The notes beneath the pieces are model-generated. The model saw only the letters and a program-made list of their open reading frames with translations, had not been told where the DNA came from and ran no database searches. A stretch of DNA of 64,000 bases, from the NCBI RefSeq assembly GCF_017305915.1, contig NZ_JAFKJN010000020.1, forward strand, positions 108,471-172,470, in the 5' to 3' direction. The stretch comes from Reyranella sp. (GTDB lineage Bacteria > Pseudomonadota > Alphaproteobacteria > Reyranellales > Reyranellaceae). Within the stretch, counting starts at the first letter, position 1, and every line of letters starts with the position of its first letter. Below, piece after piece: positions 8,311 to 16,119 of this stretch. Position numbers and translations under genes: made by a program.

Positions 8311-8356
8311 ATTTCCGAGCCGATGGAACCGCGAGCGGTTCCATCGGCTCGGAAAT
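8311..8356. terminator. 46-bp perfect palindrome with 22-bp arms, possible bidirectional terminator or REP element
   Basis: The arms ATTTCCGAGCCGATGG+AACCGC (8311-8332) and their exact complement (8335-8356) are separated only by GA. The hairpin ends four bases before the stop of the di-iron gene, on a boundary between convergent genes. There is no T-run, so intrinsic termination is uncertain. A dispersed REP-type element is equally possible. Confidence 0.65.
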
Positions 8357-8360
8357 CGCT

Positions 8361-9332
8361 CTAGGCCGCGAGCTTGAGCCCGAAGGATTCGAGGCTCGGC
8401 GCGATGCGCTCGGTGATCAGGCCGACCTTGCGCAGGTTGCGGACCAGCCCGTCGTGCAGGTCGCGGCGGAAGTACTTGCGGAAGGCAGTCTCGTCGCCGC
8501 CGGCCGCGCGCTCGCGGCGGAACTGCTTGATCTCGTCGAGCTCGGTCTTGCCGAAGCCGAATTCCTGGTAGACCGGCAGCGGGAAGGTGCCGGCGAGCGT
8601 GCGGCCGAGCGCCCACACCGCGAAATCCTCCATCTCGCGGTGCTCCGCCTCGGTCGCCTGCGCCACGAGCTCGGGCAGCGAGAGCATGGCGAAGCCCATG
8701 TGGCGCGCCTCGTCCTGCAGGATGCGGCGGCAGACCTGGCGCAGCACGGCGTCCTTCGAGGACTCCGCGAGCATGCGGAACAGCGACACCGCGAAGGTCT
8801 CGGCAACGAGCTGCAGGCCGATCGTCTTGAGATACCAGGAGGAGGTGCCGAGCAGTGTGTCGAAGATCTCGCGCACGTTGCTGCCCACGGGATAGATCTC
8901 GCCGTCGAGCCGGAGGTCGACGTAGCGCTGCAGCACCTCGTTGTGCCGTGCCTCGTCGGCGACCTGGGTCGCCTGGAAGAGCTTGGCGTCCTGGCCCTGC
9001 ACGCACTCGACGAGCTGGCTGCACAAAAGCATGGCGCCGTGCTCGCCCTGCACCAGGGTCGACAGCCGCCAGCGCGTGATGCGGCGGTTGAGCTCGACCC
9101 GGTCGGCCTCCGACATCGCGGCCCAGAAGCGTGTGCCGTTGATGTCGACCAGGTCGTCGGAGATCAGGCCGCCGTCGCCCTCGAGCGGCACCGCCCAGTC
9201 GATGTCGCGGGCGGCGTTCCATTGGTCGATCTTGGCCTGCTCGTAGAGCCGGCGCAGGTCGGACTGGTCGCTCGCATAGTCATGACGGAAGTGCGCAGTG
9301 TTACGCGTCTCGACCTGGTGCCCGTTCGCCAC
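8361..9332 (-). CDS. Ferritin-like / ribonucleotide-reductase-like di-iron protein
   Basis: A 323-residue four-helix-bundle protein. Two repeats of the di-iron E-x-x-H motif are visible: ADEARHNEVL in the first half and QDEARHMGFAM in the second. Additional candidate ligand Glu residues lie in VQGEHGAML and VAETFAVSL. This pattern fits AurF-like or RNR-R2-like oxygenases and other ferritin-superfamily proteins that activate O2. The substrate is unknown. The start is the GTG at 9332, because GGGAGGA lies five bases upstream; an upstream ATG at 9389 would overlap the divergent gene at 9374 and lacks a ribosome site. No reductase or carrier gene is adjacent. Confidence 0.75.
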   Translation of the reverse strand: MANGHQVETRNTAHFRHDYASDQSDLRRLYEQAKIDQWNAARDIDWAVPLEGDGGLISDDLVDINGTRFWAAMSEADRVELNRRITRWRLSTLVQGEHGAMLLCSQLVECVQGQDAKLFQATQVADEARHNEVLQRYVDLRLDGEIYPVGSNVREIFDTLLGTSSWYLKTIGLQLVAETFAVSLFRMLAESSKDAVLRQVCRRILQDEARHMGFAMLSLPELVAQATEAEHREMEDFAVWALGRTLAGTFPLPVYQEFGFGKTELDEIKQFRRERAAGGDETAFRKYFRRDLHDGLVRNLRKVGLITERIAPSLESFGLKLAA

Positions 9333-9373
9333 GGCGTTCCTCCCATGTCGTTCTTCCGATAGTCTGGGCGGGC

Positions 9374-9886
9374 ATGAGGGCTTCGGCAAGTCTGCTCTGG
9401 CTGGGCGCTGCGGTCACGCTCAGCGCCTTCGCGTCGGCCTACGTCGTCGCCATGTTCGTGGCCGACCGGCTGGCCGACTGCACGACGCCCGCGGTGCTGC
9501 CGGTCGCCTATTCCGTCATGCTGGGCTACGCCATCGTCGGCGCCCAGATCGGCATCAACAACCTGGTGAATTCGGGCCGCCCGCCGCCCTATCTCGAAGA
9601 GCTGCAATGGGCGAGCTTCGTCCTGATCGGGCTGGGCATGGTCTGGGTCGGCTTCGCCTACAGCATCTGGCTGGTCGTGGGCTTCCTGATGCTGTTCTTC
9701 GTGCCGCTGGGCGCGGTCTACCTGATCGTCGGCGTGCCGGTCTTCGCGGCCGTGATGCGGCTCTACGAGCGGGCCGTGCCGGATCTCGACGCGGCGTCGG
9801 CCTGGCCGGCGACCGTCCTCGCGGTCGCGCCGTTCGTCGTCTTTCCGCTCCGCGATATCGAGGCGCGCTGCGGGGTTTTGCAGTAA
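9374..9886 (+). CDS. Small multi-pass membrane protein of unknown function
   Basis: A 170-residue protein with four strongly hydrophobic stretches: about residues 7-28, 42-62, 80-103 and 105-130. A possible fifth lies near 145-160. Short polar loops contain NNLVNSGRPPPYLEEL. I do not recognise the family. It is divergent from the di-iron gene (41 bp between the starts), so the two may share a regulatory region. A D-aminoacylase follows 27 bp later in the same direction. Confidence 0.65.
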   Translation: MRASASLLWLGAAVTLSAFASAYVVAMFVADRLADCTTPAVLPVAYSVMLGYAIVGAQIGINNLVNSGRPPPYLEELQWASFVLIGLGMVWVGFAYSIWLVVGFLMLFFVPLGAVYLIVGVPVFAAVMRLYERAVPDLDAASAWPATVLAVAPFVVFPLRDIEARCGVLQ

Positions 9887-9913
9887 GCTCTCTCAAAATC
9901 CGGGAGTGAAACC

Positions 9914-11635
9914 ATGGCGGACTACGATCTGGTCGTACGCGGCGGCACCATCGCGGACGGCACCGGCGTGGCCACGCGCGAGGCCGATGTCGCGGTCAAG
10001 GACGGCAAGATCGTCTCTGTTTGCGCGGTGTCCGGCAAGGGCAAGGAAGAGATCGACGCCAAGGGCCTGCTGGTCACGCCGGGCTTCGTCGATATCCACA
10101 CGCATTACGACGGCCAGGCGACCTGGGATTCGCGGCTGCAGCCCTCGAGCTGGCACGGCGTCACCACCGCGGTGATGGGCAATTGCGGCGTCGGCTTCGC
10201 GCCGGTGAAGATCGAGGACCGCCAGCGCCTGATCGAGCTGATGGAAGGCGTTGAGGACATCCCCGGCGCCGCGCTCGACGAGGGCCTGAACTGGTCGTGG
10301 GAATCGTTCGGCCAGTACCTCGATGCGCTGGATGCCCGGCCGCGCGACATGGATCTCGGCGCCCAGCTGCCGCACGGCGCGCTGCGCGTCTTCGTGATGG
10401 GTGAGCGCGCGGCGCGGCTGGAGGAGGCGACGCCCGAAGAGGTCGCGCAGATGCGGACGCTCACTGCCGAGGCGATGCGTGCCGGCGCGCTAGGCTTCTC
10501 GACCTCGCGCACGCTCAACCACCGCACCGTGAAGGGCGATCCGACGCCGTCGCTGCGCGCCTCCGAGGCCGAGCTGCTGGGTATCGCGATGGGCATGAAG
10601 GACGCCGGGAGCGGCGTGATCGAGTTCATCTCGGACTTCAACACGCCCGACCCCGAGAGCGAGTTCGAGATGATCGACCGGCTGCTCGGCGCCAGCGGCC
10701 GGCCGTTCTCGGTATCGCTGGCGCAGGCGCACCGGCGGCCCGAGGGCTGGCGGCTGCTGCTCGGCCTGGTCGAGGGACTGGCCGGCAAGGGCCACGCCGT
10801 CAAGGCGCAAGTGGCGCCGCGGCCGATCGGCGTGCTGCAGGGCCTGCAGGCGAGCCGCATCCCGTTCTCGATGTGCGCCTCCTACAAGGCGATCGCCAAG
10901 AAGGGCGTCGCCGAACGGCTGGCGATCATGCGCGATCCGTCGTTCCGCGCGAAGCTGCTGGAGGAGGCGCGCGAGCCGCTGCGCTCCGACATGGCGGCGC
11001 GGCTCACCGACTACGACCGCATGTTCCCGCTCGGCGATCCGCCGAACTACGAGCCCGACCAGGACAGCTCGCTCGGCGCCCGGGCGCGGCGCGAGAACCG
11101 CGATCCCCGCGAGGTCGTGTACGACTACCTGATCGAAGGCGAGGGCAGGAACTTCATCTTCGCGCCGTTCGCCAACTTCGCCGCGTTCAACCTCGACTGC
11201 TGCAGCGAGATGATGCAGAGCCCGCACACGCTGATCGGGCTGGGCGACGGCGGCGCGCATGTCGGCCTGATCTCCGACGGGTCGTTCCCGACGACCCTGC
11301 TGGCGCATTGGGGCCGCGACCGCGCGCGTGGCCGGCTCGACGTCGCCTGGCTGGTCAAGCGCCAGACCCAGGACAATGCCCGCGCCGTCGGCCTGCACGA
11401 CCGCGGCGTGATCGCGCCGGGCTACAAGGCCGATCTCAACGTCATCGACTTCGACAAGCTCGGCGTCGAGGCGCCGGTGATGAAGTGGGACCTGCCGGCC
11501 GGCGGCAAGCGCCTGCTGCAGAAGGCGCGGGGCTATCGCGCCACCGTGGTCGCCGGCGCCATTACCTATCGCGACGGCGAGGCGACCGGCGCGCTGCCGG
11601 GCAGGCTGGTGCGGGGGCCACAGAAGGCGGCCTAG
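9914..11635 (+). CDS. N-acyl-D-amino-acid deacylase (amidohydrolase family 3)
   Basis: A 573-residue metal-dependent amidohydrolase. The N-terminal beta domain is followed by the metal motif FVDIHTHYDGQATWD. NCGVGFAPVK lies in the barrel, GLGDGGAHVGLISDGSFPT carries the catalytic Asp region, and the C-terminal strand has GVIAPGYKADLNVID. The family removes N-acyl groups from D-amino acids or related cyclic amides in the cytoplasm. The ATG follows CCGGGAGTGAAACC. No D-amino-acid oxidase or racemase is adjacent. It converges on the next gene with a 9-bp gap. Confidence 0.9.
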   Translation: MADYDLVVRGGTIADGTGVATREADVAVKDGKIVSVCAVSGKGKEEIDAKGLLVTPGFVDIHTHYDGQATWDSRLQPSSWHGVTTAVMGNCGVGFAPVKIEDRQRLIELMEGVEDIPGAALDEGLNWSWESFGQYLDALDARPRDMDLGAQLPHGALRVFVMGERAARLEEATPEEVAQMRTLTAEAMRAGALGFSTSRTLNHRTVKGDPTPSLRASEAELLGIAMGMKDAGSGVIEFISDFNTPDPESEFEMIDRLLGASGRPFSVSLAQAHRRPEGWRLLLGLVEGLAGKGHAVKAQVAPRPIGVLQGLQASRIPFSMCASYKAIAKKGVAERLAIMRDPSFRAKLLEEAREPLRSDMAARLTDYDRMFPLGDPPNYEPDQDSSLGARARRENRDPREVVYDYLIEGEGRNFIFAPFANFAAFNLDCCSEMMQSPHTLIGLGDGGAHVGLISDGSFPTTLLAHWGRDRARGRLDVAWLVKRQTQDNARAVGLHDRGVIAPGYKADLNVIDFDKLGVEAPVMKWDLPAGGKRLLQKARGYRATVVAGAITYRDGEATGALPGRLVRGPQKAA

Positions 11636-11644
11636 GGGAAAGGC

Positions 11645-12685
11645 CTACACGCTGGCGTGTCGCAGCTTCGGAATCACCTGGCTGCCGAATTCGGCGTACC
11701 ACGCCTTCAATTTCGCCGGCGGCTGGGCCCGGTTGAAGGTGGCCGCGAAATGGCCGGCACCGGCCGCGCGGCTCTGCTCGATGATCTGCTCCGCGACGGA
11801 CTGAGGCGTGCCGGCGATCACTTCGTCGTCGCCGATCGAGAAGGCGTGAGCCGTCGGCGTGTCGAGGACCGCCGGCCGGTCCGGCGTGTCGAGGCGGGGG
11901 TCGGCCTCGAGATACTTGCGCATGTTGCGGAGCTGGGTGTCGACGACCGCCGCGGCCTCGCCGTCGTCGCCGAGCATCGTGACCTGCCGGCGGATGCAGA
12001 GATCGTCCGGGCCGACCTTGCGCCCGGCCTTGTGCGCCTCGTCGCGGAACGCATCGAAGATCTCGATGATCTTGCTCAACGGATGGAAGCCGGTGCAGAG
12101 CTTGGCGCCGCGGCGCGCCGCCTTGCGCGCCGATGAGGCGCTCACCACCGTGACCCAGACCGGTGGCGACGGCTGCTGCAGGGGCCGCGGCGTGAGGCGC
12201 AGATTGTCGAACTGCCAGAACCTGCCGTGGTGTGAGATCACCGGGCTCTTCAGCGCGGCATCGAGGATGTCGAGGACTTCGTCGTTGCGCGCGCGTGCCT
12301 CGTCAGGCTCGAGGCCGACCTTCGCCATTTCATTGGGGATGCCGGCTGCGGTCCCGATCTCCAGCCGGCCGCCGGTGAGATGGTCCAGCATGCCGATCTC
12401 CTCGATCAGTTGCCACGGCGTGTGATAGGGCGCGACCATGCCCAGCGTGCCCAGCCGCAGTGTCCTGGTCCGCGCGGCGACATTGGCGATCAGCAGGTTG
12501 GGCGCCGGCGAGTAGGCGGCGCCGAAGTGATGCTCGCTGAAGAAGATGCCCTCGAAGCCGGCCGGCTCGGCACTCGCCCACAGGTCGAGATAGGCGTCGA
12601 AATAGTCCGCCGAGCGGGGCGCATCGAACCGCTCGTGAAACTCGATCGGTGCCCCGAAGAACTCGAAGATCCACGGCTTTATCAT
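11645..12685 (-). CDS. LLM-class flavin-dependent oxidoreductase (bacterial luciferase-like)
   Basis: A 346-residue luciferase-fold TIM barrel. FFSEHHFGAAYSPAPNLLIA near the N-terminus, LRLGTLGMVAPYHTPW and GRLEIGTAAGIPNEM are the standard FMN-binding and substrate-loop motifs of the alkanal monooxygenase-like group. It probably oxidises a small organic molecule with reduced flavin; the substrate is unknown. The start is the ATG at 12685, eight residues into the open frame, because GGGGGAGC lies just upstream. It ends convergently with the D-aminoacylase and is downstream of the TetR gene on the same strand, 25 bp apart, possibly one operon. Confidence 0.87.
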   Translation of the reverse strand: MIKPWIFEFFGAPIEFHERFDAPRSADYFDAYLDLWASAEPAGFEGIFFSEHHFGAAYSPAPNLLIANVAARTRTLRLGTLGMVAPYHTPWQLIEEIGMLDHLTGGRLEIGTAAGIPNEMAKVGLEPDEARARNDEVLDILDAALKSPVISHHGRFWQFDNLRLTPRPLQQPSPPVWVTVVSASSARKAARRGAKLCTGFHPLSKIIEIFDAFRDEAHKAGRKVGPDDLCIRRQVTMLGDDGEAAAVVDTQLRNMRKYLEADPRLDTPDRPAVLDTPTAHAFSIGDDEVIAGTPQSVAEQIIEQSRAAGAGHFAATFNRAQPPAKLKAWYAEFGSQVIPKLRHASV

Positions 12686-12710
12686 CGGCGCGCTCCCCCT
12701 GTGCCCCACC

Positions 12711-13286
12711 TTAGCGCCGGCTTGTGATCGCGCGGTAGGTCTCGGCGATCAGCTCGTCGACCAGCGGCGGCGGCGGCTCGCGGCGCTCGAGATGCTGGCG
12801 GACGGCGGCGATCGGCACCTCCGCCAGCACGAAGGTGGCGCGCCGCGTCTGCGATACGCCGCTGCGGCCGAAGGCCTGACGCGCGAAGGCTTTCAGACAG
12901 CTCTCGAAGCGCTGTGCCTGCTCGCGCACGCCCTTTCGCAGGCTCGCCGGCCAGTCGCCCGGCACGAAGTCGTGGCGGCTGTAGAGCAGCAGCAGCCGGG
13001 CATCGTCGAGGTTGCGGCGTACCCAGGCCGGGGTGTGAAGCGCGGCGGCGAGGCCGTCGCCCGCCTCGATCGCAGCCACGAAGCCCTGCTGGTAGGCGAG
13101 CACGGTGGTCAGCCACAGCTCGCCCAGCAGCGCGTCGCGCGAGGCGAAGCGATAGTAGAACGAGCCCTTCGGCGCCTTCAGGCGCTCGGCCACCAGATCG
13201 ACCGTGATCGCCGCCGGGCCGCGCTCGGCCGCGAGCGCCCGCGCCGCGGACAGGAAATCGGCATTGTCGAACAGCGCGCGTCCCAT
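12711..13286 (-). CDS. TetR/AcrR-family transcriptional regulator
   Basis: A 191-residue regulator. The N-terminal helix-turn-helix includes ITVDLVAERLKAPKGSFYYRF at residues about 27-47, and the C-terminal ligand-binding domain is variable. It is divergent from a PPOX-type flavin protein at 13363. A perfect 6-4-6 inverted repeat lies between the two starts, so it likely represses itself and both flanking transcription units, including the LLM oxidoreductase downstream. The ligand is unknown. Confidence 0.9.
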   Translation of the reverse strand: MGRALFDNADFLSAARALAAERGPAAITVDLVAERLKAPKGSFYYRFASRDALLGELWLTTVLAYQQGFVAAIEAGDGLAAALHTPAWVRRNLDDARLLLLYSRHDFVPGDWPASLRKGVREQAQRFESCLKAFARQAFGRSGVSQTRRATFVLAEVPIAAVRQHLERREPPPPLVDELIAETYRAITSRR

Positions 13287-13293
13287 GGATTTG

Positions 13294-13309
13294 TAGACTA
13301 TTTAGTCTA
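13294..13309. promoter_or_regulatory. Putative TetR operator (TAGACT-N4-AGTCTA)
   Basis: A perfect inverted repeat, TAGACT ATTT AGTCTA, sits eight bases upstream of the TetR start and about 54 bases before the PPOX gene. It is AT-rich in an otherwise GC-rich region, and its position between divergent regulator and target genes is that of a TetR autoregulatory operator. Confidence 0.7.
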
Positions 13310-13362
13310 GACTCAATGGTCAACATATGCAGAGTCGGAGGCATCGAAGATGGAGGTTTCCG

Positions 13363-13869
13363 ATGCTGCACGAGCTGCTTGCCGGCGCGGCGAAGACGAT
13401 GGCCAGCGTGCCCTATTGCTGGCTGGTGACGACGGCATCCGACGGCGTCCATGCCCGGCCGATGGGGCGCATCCCGCCCGAGGCGGGGGAGGACGCACTG
13501 ACCGTCCGCTTCCTGACCGACGACCGCTCGCGCAAGGCGGCGGAGATCCGCCGCGACGGCGCGGTCACGGCGATCTTCGAGAACCAGGCCAGCGACGCCT
13601 ATGTCGCGGTGACCGGCCGGGCGACCCTGCAGGAGGACCGCAGCGAGGTGCGGCGGCGCTGGAAGCGCGGCTACGACGTCTACTTCCCGAGCGACGACGA
13701 CCGCGCTCACGCGGCCTTCGTCGAGGTCGCGATCGAGCGGCTGGAGCTGTGGATCCGCGGCGTCACGCCCGAGCCTTTCGGCATGAAGACGACGGTGGTC
13801 GAGCGCGACGGAGACGGCTGGCGGCCTGCCCGATCAGACCGACCGGAGATGCCGCAGGGAGAGTGTTAG
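13363..13869 (+). CDS. Pyridoxamine 5'-phosphate oxidase-like (general stress protein 26 type) flavin protein
   Basis: A 168-residue split-barrel FMN-binding protein. ASVPYCWLVTTASDGVHARP is the first beta hairpin, LTVRFLTDDRSRKAAEIRR the FMN-phosphate region, and SDAYVAVTGRATLQEDR the following strands. The proteins of this branch are usually not true PNP oxidases but F420- or FMN-dependent reductases of unknown substrate, often stress related. The ATG at 13363 follows GATGGAGG. It is divergent from a TetR gene and probably controlled by it. The stop overlaps by four bases the end of the convergent gene at 13866. Confidence 0.82.
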   Translation: MLHELLAGAAKTMASVPYCWLVTTASDGVHARPMGRIPPEAGEDALTVRFLTDDRSRKAAEIRRDGAVTAIFENQASDAYVAVTGRATLQEDRSEVRRRWKRGYDVYFPSDDDRAHAAFVEVAIERLELWIRGVTPEPFGMKTTVVERDGDGWRPARSDRPEMPQGEC

Positions 13870-14162
13870 CCCACCAAGTCGTATTCGAGGCGCACCTGAT
13901 CGACGATCTTGACCAGCGCGATGAAGCAGCCGGGCTGCAGCTGGGTGAAGCCGTCGACCGTCCAGTTCGGCGCGCCGTCGCGCGAGACACGCAGCGGCTT
14001 GGGAAGCGCGGCGGCACAGCCGTCGTACTTGGGCTCGCGAGCCGCCAGCCGCGCGATGCGTTCGTTCAGATCGGCGTGGATCACCGCTGCGGTCGCGCGC
14101 TTCTTGATGGTCACAGGATGCAGGGTGTCTGCGTCGAGGCTCTGAAGGAACATATCAGGCAT
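13866..14162 (-). CDS. Conserved small hypothetical protein
   Basis: A 98-residue protein beginning MPDMFLQSLDADTLHPVTIKK. It has a central DGCAAALPKPLRVSRDGAPNWT stretch and ends with a Val-rich strand. No signal peptide, membrane helix or known motif is evident. The ATG at 14162 has AAGGAG eight bases upstream, and codon bias supports coding. The reading frame extends far upstream but that part is antisense to the P450. It stands alone between convergent PPOX and the P450. Confidence 0.65.
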   Translation of the reverse strand: MPDMFLQSLDADTLHPVTIKKRATAAVIHADLNERIARLAAREPKYDGCAAALPKPLRVSRDGAPNWTVDGFTQLQPGCFIALVKIVDQVRLEYDLVG

Positions 14163-14248
14163 CGCTCGGCTCCTTGTTACGCGGGCCTTCGAGAGGGAGG
14201 CCTCATTCTGCCATACGAAGTAGGGAGCGGAAGCGTGCCTCGTCCGAG

Positions 14249-15472
14249 TCAAGACGCCGCAGTCAGCGCGACAGGCAGCGCCTCCAGACCGCGCAGGGTG
14301 AAGGTCGGCCGTCGCACCGGCGCGCCATTGAGCTCGATGCGCGCGAAATGATCGAGCAGCGCCTGGAAGGCGATCTCGCCCTCCATGCGGGCCAGCGCCG
14401 CGCCGAGGCAGTGATGGATGCCGCCGCCGAAGGCGACGTGGCGGCGGGCATCGCGGGTGACGTCGAGCCGGTGCGGCTCGGCAAACACCGCCGGATCGCG
14501 GTTGGCGGCGCCCAGGATCAGCAGGATCTCGTCGCCCGCCTTCACCGGGCAGCCGGCCGCCTCCATGTCCTCGATCACCACGCGTTGCGTGATCTGAACC
14601 GGGCCGTCGAAGCGCAGCAGCTCGTCGACCGCCGGCCCGATCAGCTCGGGCTGCCGGCGCAGCCGCTCGAGTTGATGGGGCGCGCGCAGTAGCGCCAGCA
14701 TGCCGTTGCCGATCAGGTTCACCGTGGTCTCGTGACCGGCGACCAGCAGCAACACGGCGAGCGCCATCACCTCGCCCGACGTGATGCGGTCGCCGTCGAC
14801 ATCGACCGCCGCCAGGGCGGACAGCAGGTCGTTGCCGGGCAGCTTGCGGCGCGCCGCCAGCAGGTCGCCGAGATAGGCGCGCAGCTCGCCGCGCGCTTTC
14901 TCGATCGCGGCGTCGAGCTCGGCCGAGCGCAGGACGCTGGGATCGAGCGAGCGGGCGATCGCGCGCGACCATTCGGTGAAGACCGCCTCGTCGACCGCGG
15001 GCACGCCGAGCAGGGCGCAGATCACACGCACCGGCAATGGATAGGCGAAGCCCTCGATCAGGTCGGCTTCGGGCCCGCGAACCTTGAGGCCGTAGACCAG
15101 CTCGGTGGCGATGGTCTCGGTGGCGTGGCGCAGCTCCTCGATGCGGCGCGGCGTGAAGGCGCGGGCGACCAGGCCGCGCAGGCGGGTGTGGTCGGGCGGG
15201 TCCATGAACAGCATGCTCTGCGACTTGGCCTTCGGCGCGCTCTTGGCCTTCTCGGCCGTGGAACGCGATTCGTCGGTCGACAGCTTGGGATGGCGCAGCA
15301 GCGCCGTGACGTCGGCATGGCCCAGCGCGAACCAGATCGTGTCGGCGACCTGCAACAGCGGGGCGTTGCCGCGGAAGCGCTCATAGAAGGCATAGGGATC
15401 GTCGCGGAATTCGGGCGACATGGCGCCGCGGAAGAAGCGGTCGGCGAGGCTCGGCTGGGCGTGATCGGGCAT
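14249..15472 (-). CDS. Cytochrome P450 monooxygenase
   Basis: A 407-residue soluble bacterial P450. The I-helix oxygen-activating motif is VAGHETTVNL, the K-helix ExxR is in DELLRFDGP, and the haem-ligand loop FGGGIHHCLGAALARME places the axial cysteine at residue 355. It is divergent from a TetR gene across a 65-bp gap filled by a 34-bp palindrome, implying substrate-inducible expression. No ferredoxin or reductase gene is adjacent, so redox partners must come from elsewhere. The substrate is unknown. Confidence 0.95.
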   Translation of the reverse strand: MPDHAQPSLADRFFRGAMSPEFRDDPYAFYERFRGNAPLLQVADTIWFALGHADVTALLRHPKLSTDESRSTAEKAKSAPKAKSQSMLFMDPPDHTRLRGLVARAFTPRRIEELRHATETIATELVYGLKVRGPEADLIEGFAYPLPVRVICALLGVPAVDEAVFTEWSRAIARSLDPSVLRSAELDAAIEKARGELRAYLGDLLAARRKLPGNDLLSALAAVDVDGDRITSGEVMALAVLLLVAGHETTVNLIGNGMLALLRAPHQLERLRRQPELIGPAVDELLRFDGPVQITQRVVIEDMEAAGCPVKAGDEILLILGAANRDPAVFAEPHRLDVTRDARRHVAFGGGIHHCLGAALARMEGEIAFQALLDHFARIELNGAPVRRPTFTLRGLEALPVALTAAS

Positions 15473-15485
15473 GGAAAACCTCTAC

Positions 15486-15519
15486 ATGCAACTCGATACA
15501 TTAGTGTATCTAGTTGCAT
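15486..15519. promoter_or_regulatory. 34-bp palindromic operator between P450 and TetR genes
   Basis: ATGCAACT-C-GATACA-TTAG-TGTATC-T-AGTTGCAT is symmetric over 15 bases per arm with one mismatched pair. It lies 13 bases from the P450 start and 18 bases from the TetR start, so one bound dimer or dimer pair would block both genes. Confidence 0.8.
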
Positions 15520-15537
15520 TGAGCTAGAATCCCACCC

Positions 15538-16119
15538 ATGTCAAGAGTGCGCACGCGCCCGACCCGGGACGACACGAGGGAAAAGCTGTTCGAGGCGGCC
15601 GCCGAGGTGTTCGAGGCGCAGGGTATCGGTGCGGCCAGCATCGAGGCGATCGCCGCGGCCGCCGGCATGACGCGCGGCGCGTTCTATTCGAACTTCGAGA
15701 GCAAGGACGACCTGATCATCGCCATGCTCGAGGACCACGTGGAGCGCTCGCTCAGGCATCATCGCGAGCTGCTGGAGAGGCATCGCGAGCCGGAGGATTT
15801 CATCGCTGCGCTGCGCACCGCCGAGCGCGGCCGGCACGATCCGCTGGGTCGCGCGCCGCTGTTGCATATCGAGCTGATCCTGTTCGCCGCCCGCTCCGAG
15901 AAGCGACGGCCCGAGCTCGCCAAGCGCCTCAGGGCGCGGCGCGAGATGGTGGCGGAGATCCTGTCGGAGCAGAAATTCGGCAACCCGGCTTGGACCAGCG
16001 CCATGCTGCTGGCACTGGAGGACGGTTTCAGGCTGCACCGGCTGGTCGATCCGGCGTCGATCCCGGCCGACAGCTTCCTGCGCGCGCTGACGCAGCTCCT
16101 GAAGCTCAGTCGGCCTTGA
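15538..16119 (+). CDS. TetR/AcrR-family transcriptional regulator
   Basis: A 193-residue regulator. The helix-turn-helix includes IEAIAAAAGMTRGAFYSNFE at residues about 38-57, and a helical ligand domain follows. It is divergent from the P450 and flanked by a long palindrome, so it most likely represses both itself and the P450 until a substrate-like inducer binds. Its 3' end overlaps the end of the convergent Bug receptor gene by 14 bp. Confidence 0.92.
   Translation: MSRVRTRPTRDDTREKLFEAAAEVFEAQGIGAASIEAIAAAAGMTRGAFYSNFESKDDLIIAMLEDHVERSLRHHRELLERHREPEDFIAALRTAERGRHDPLGRAPLLHIELILFAARSEKRRPELAKRLRARREMVAEILSEQKFGNPAWTSAMLLALEDGFRLHRLVDPASIPADSFLRALTQLLKLSRP

Noticed and set aside
9333..9389. 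Upstream ATG for the di-iron gene adding 19 residues
   Set aside because: It would overlap the divergent gene's start and has no ribosome site, whereas the GTG at 9332 has GGGAGGA.
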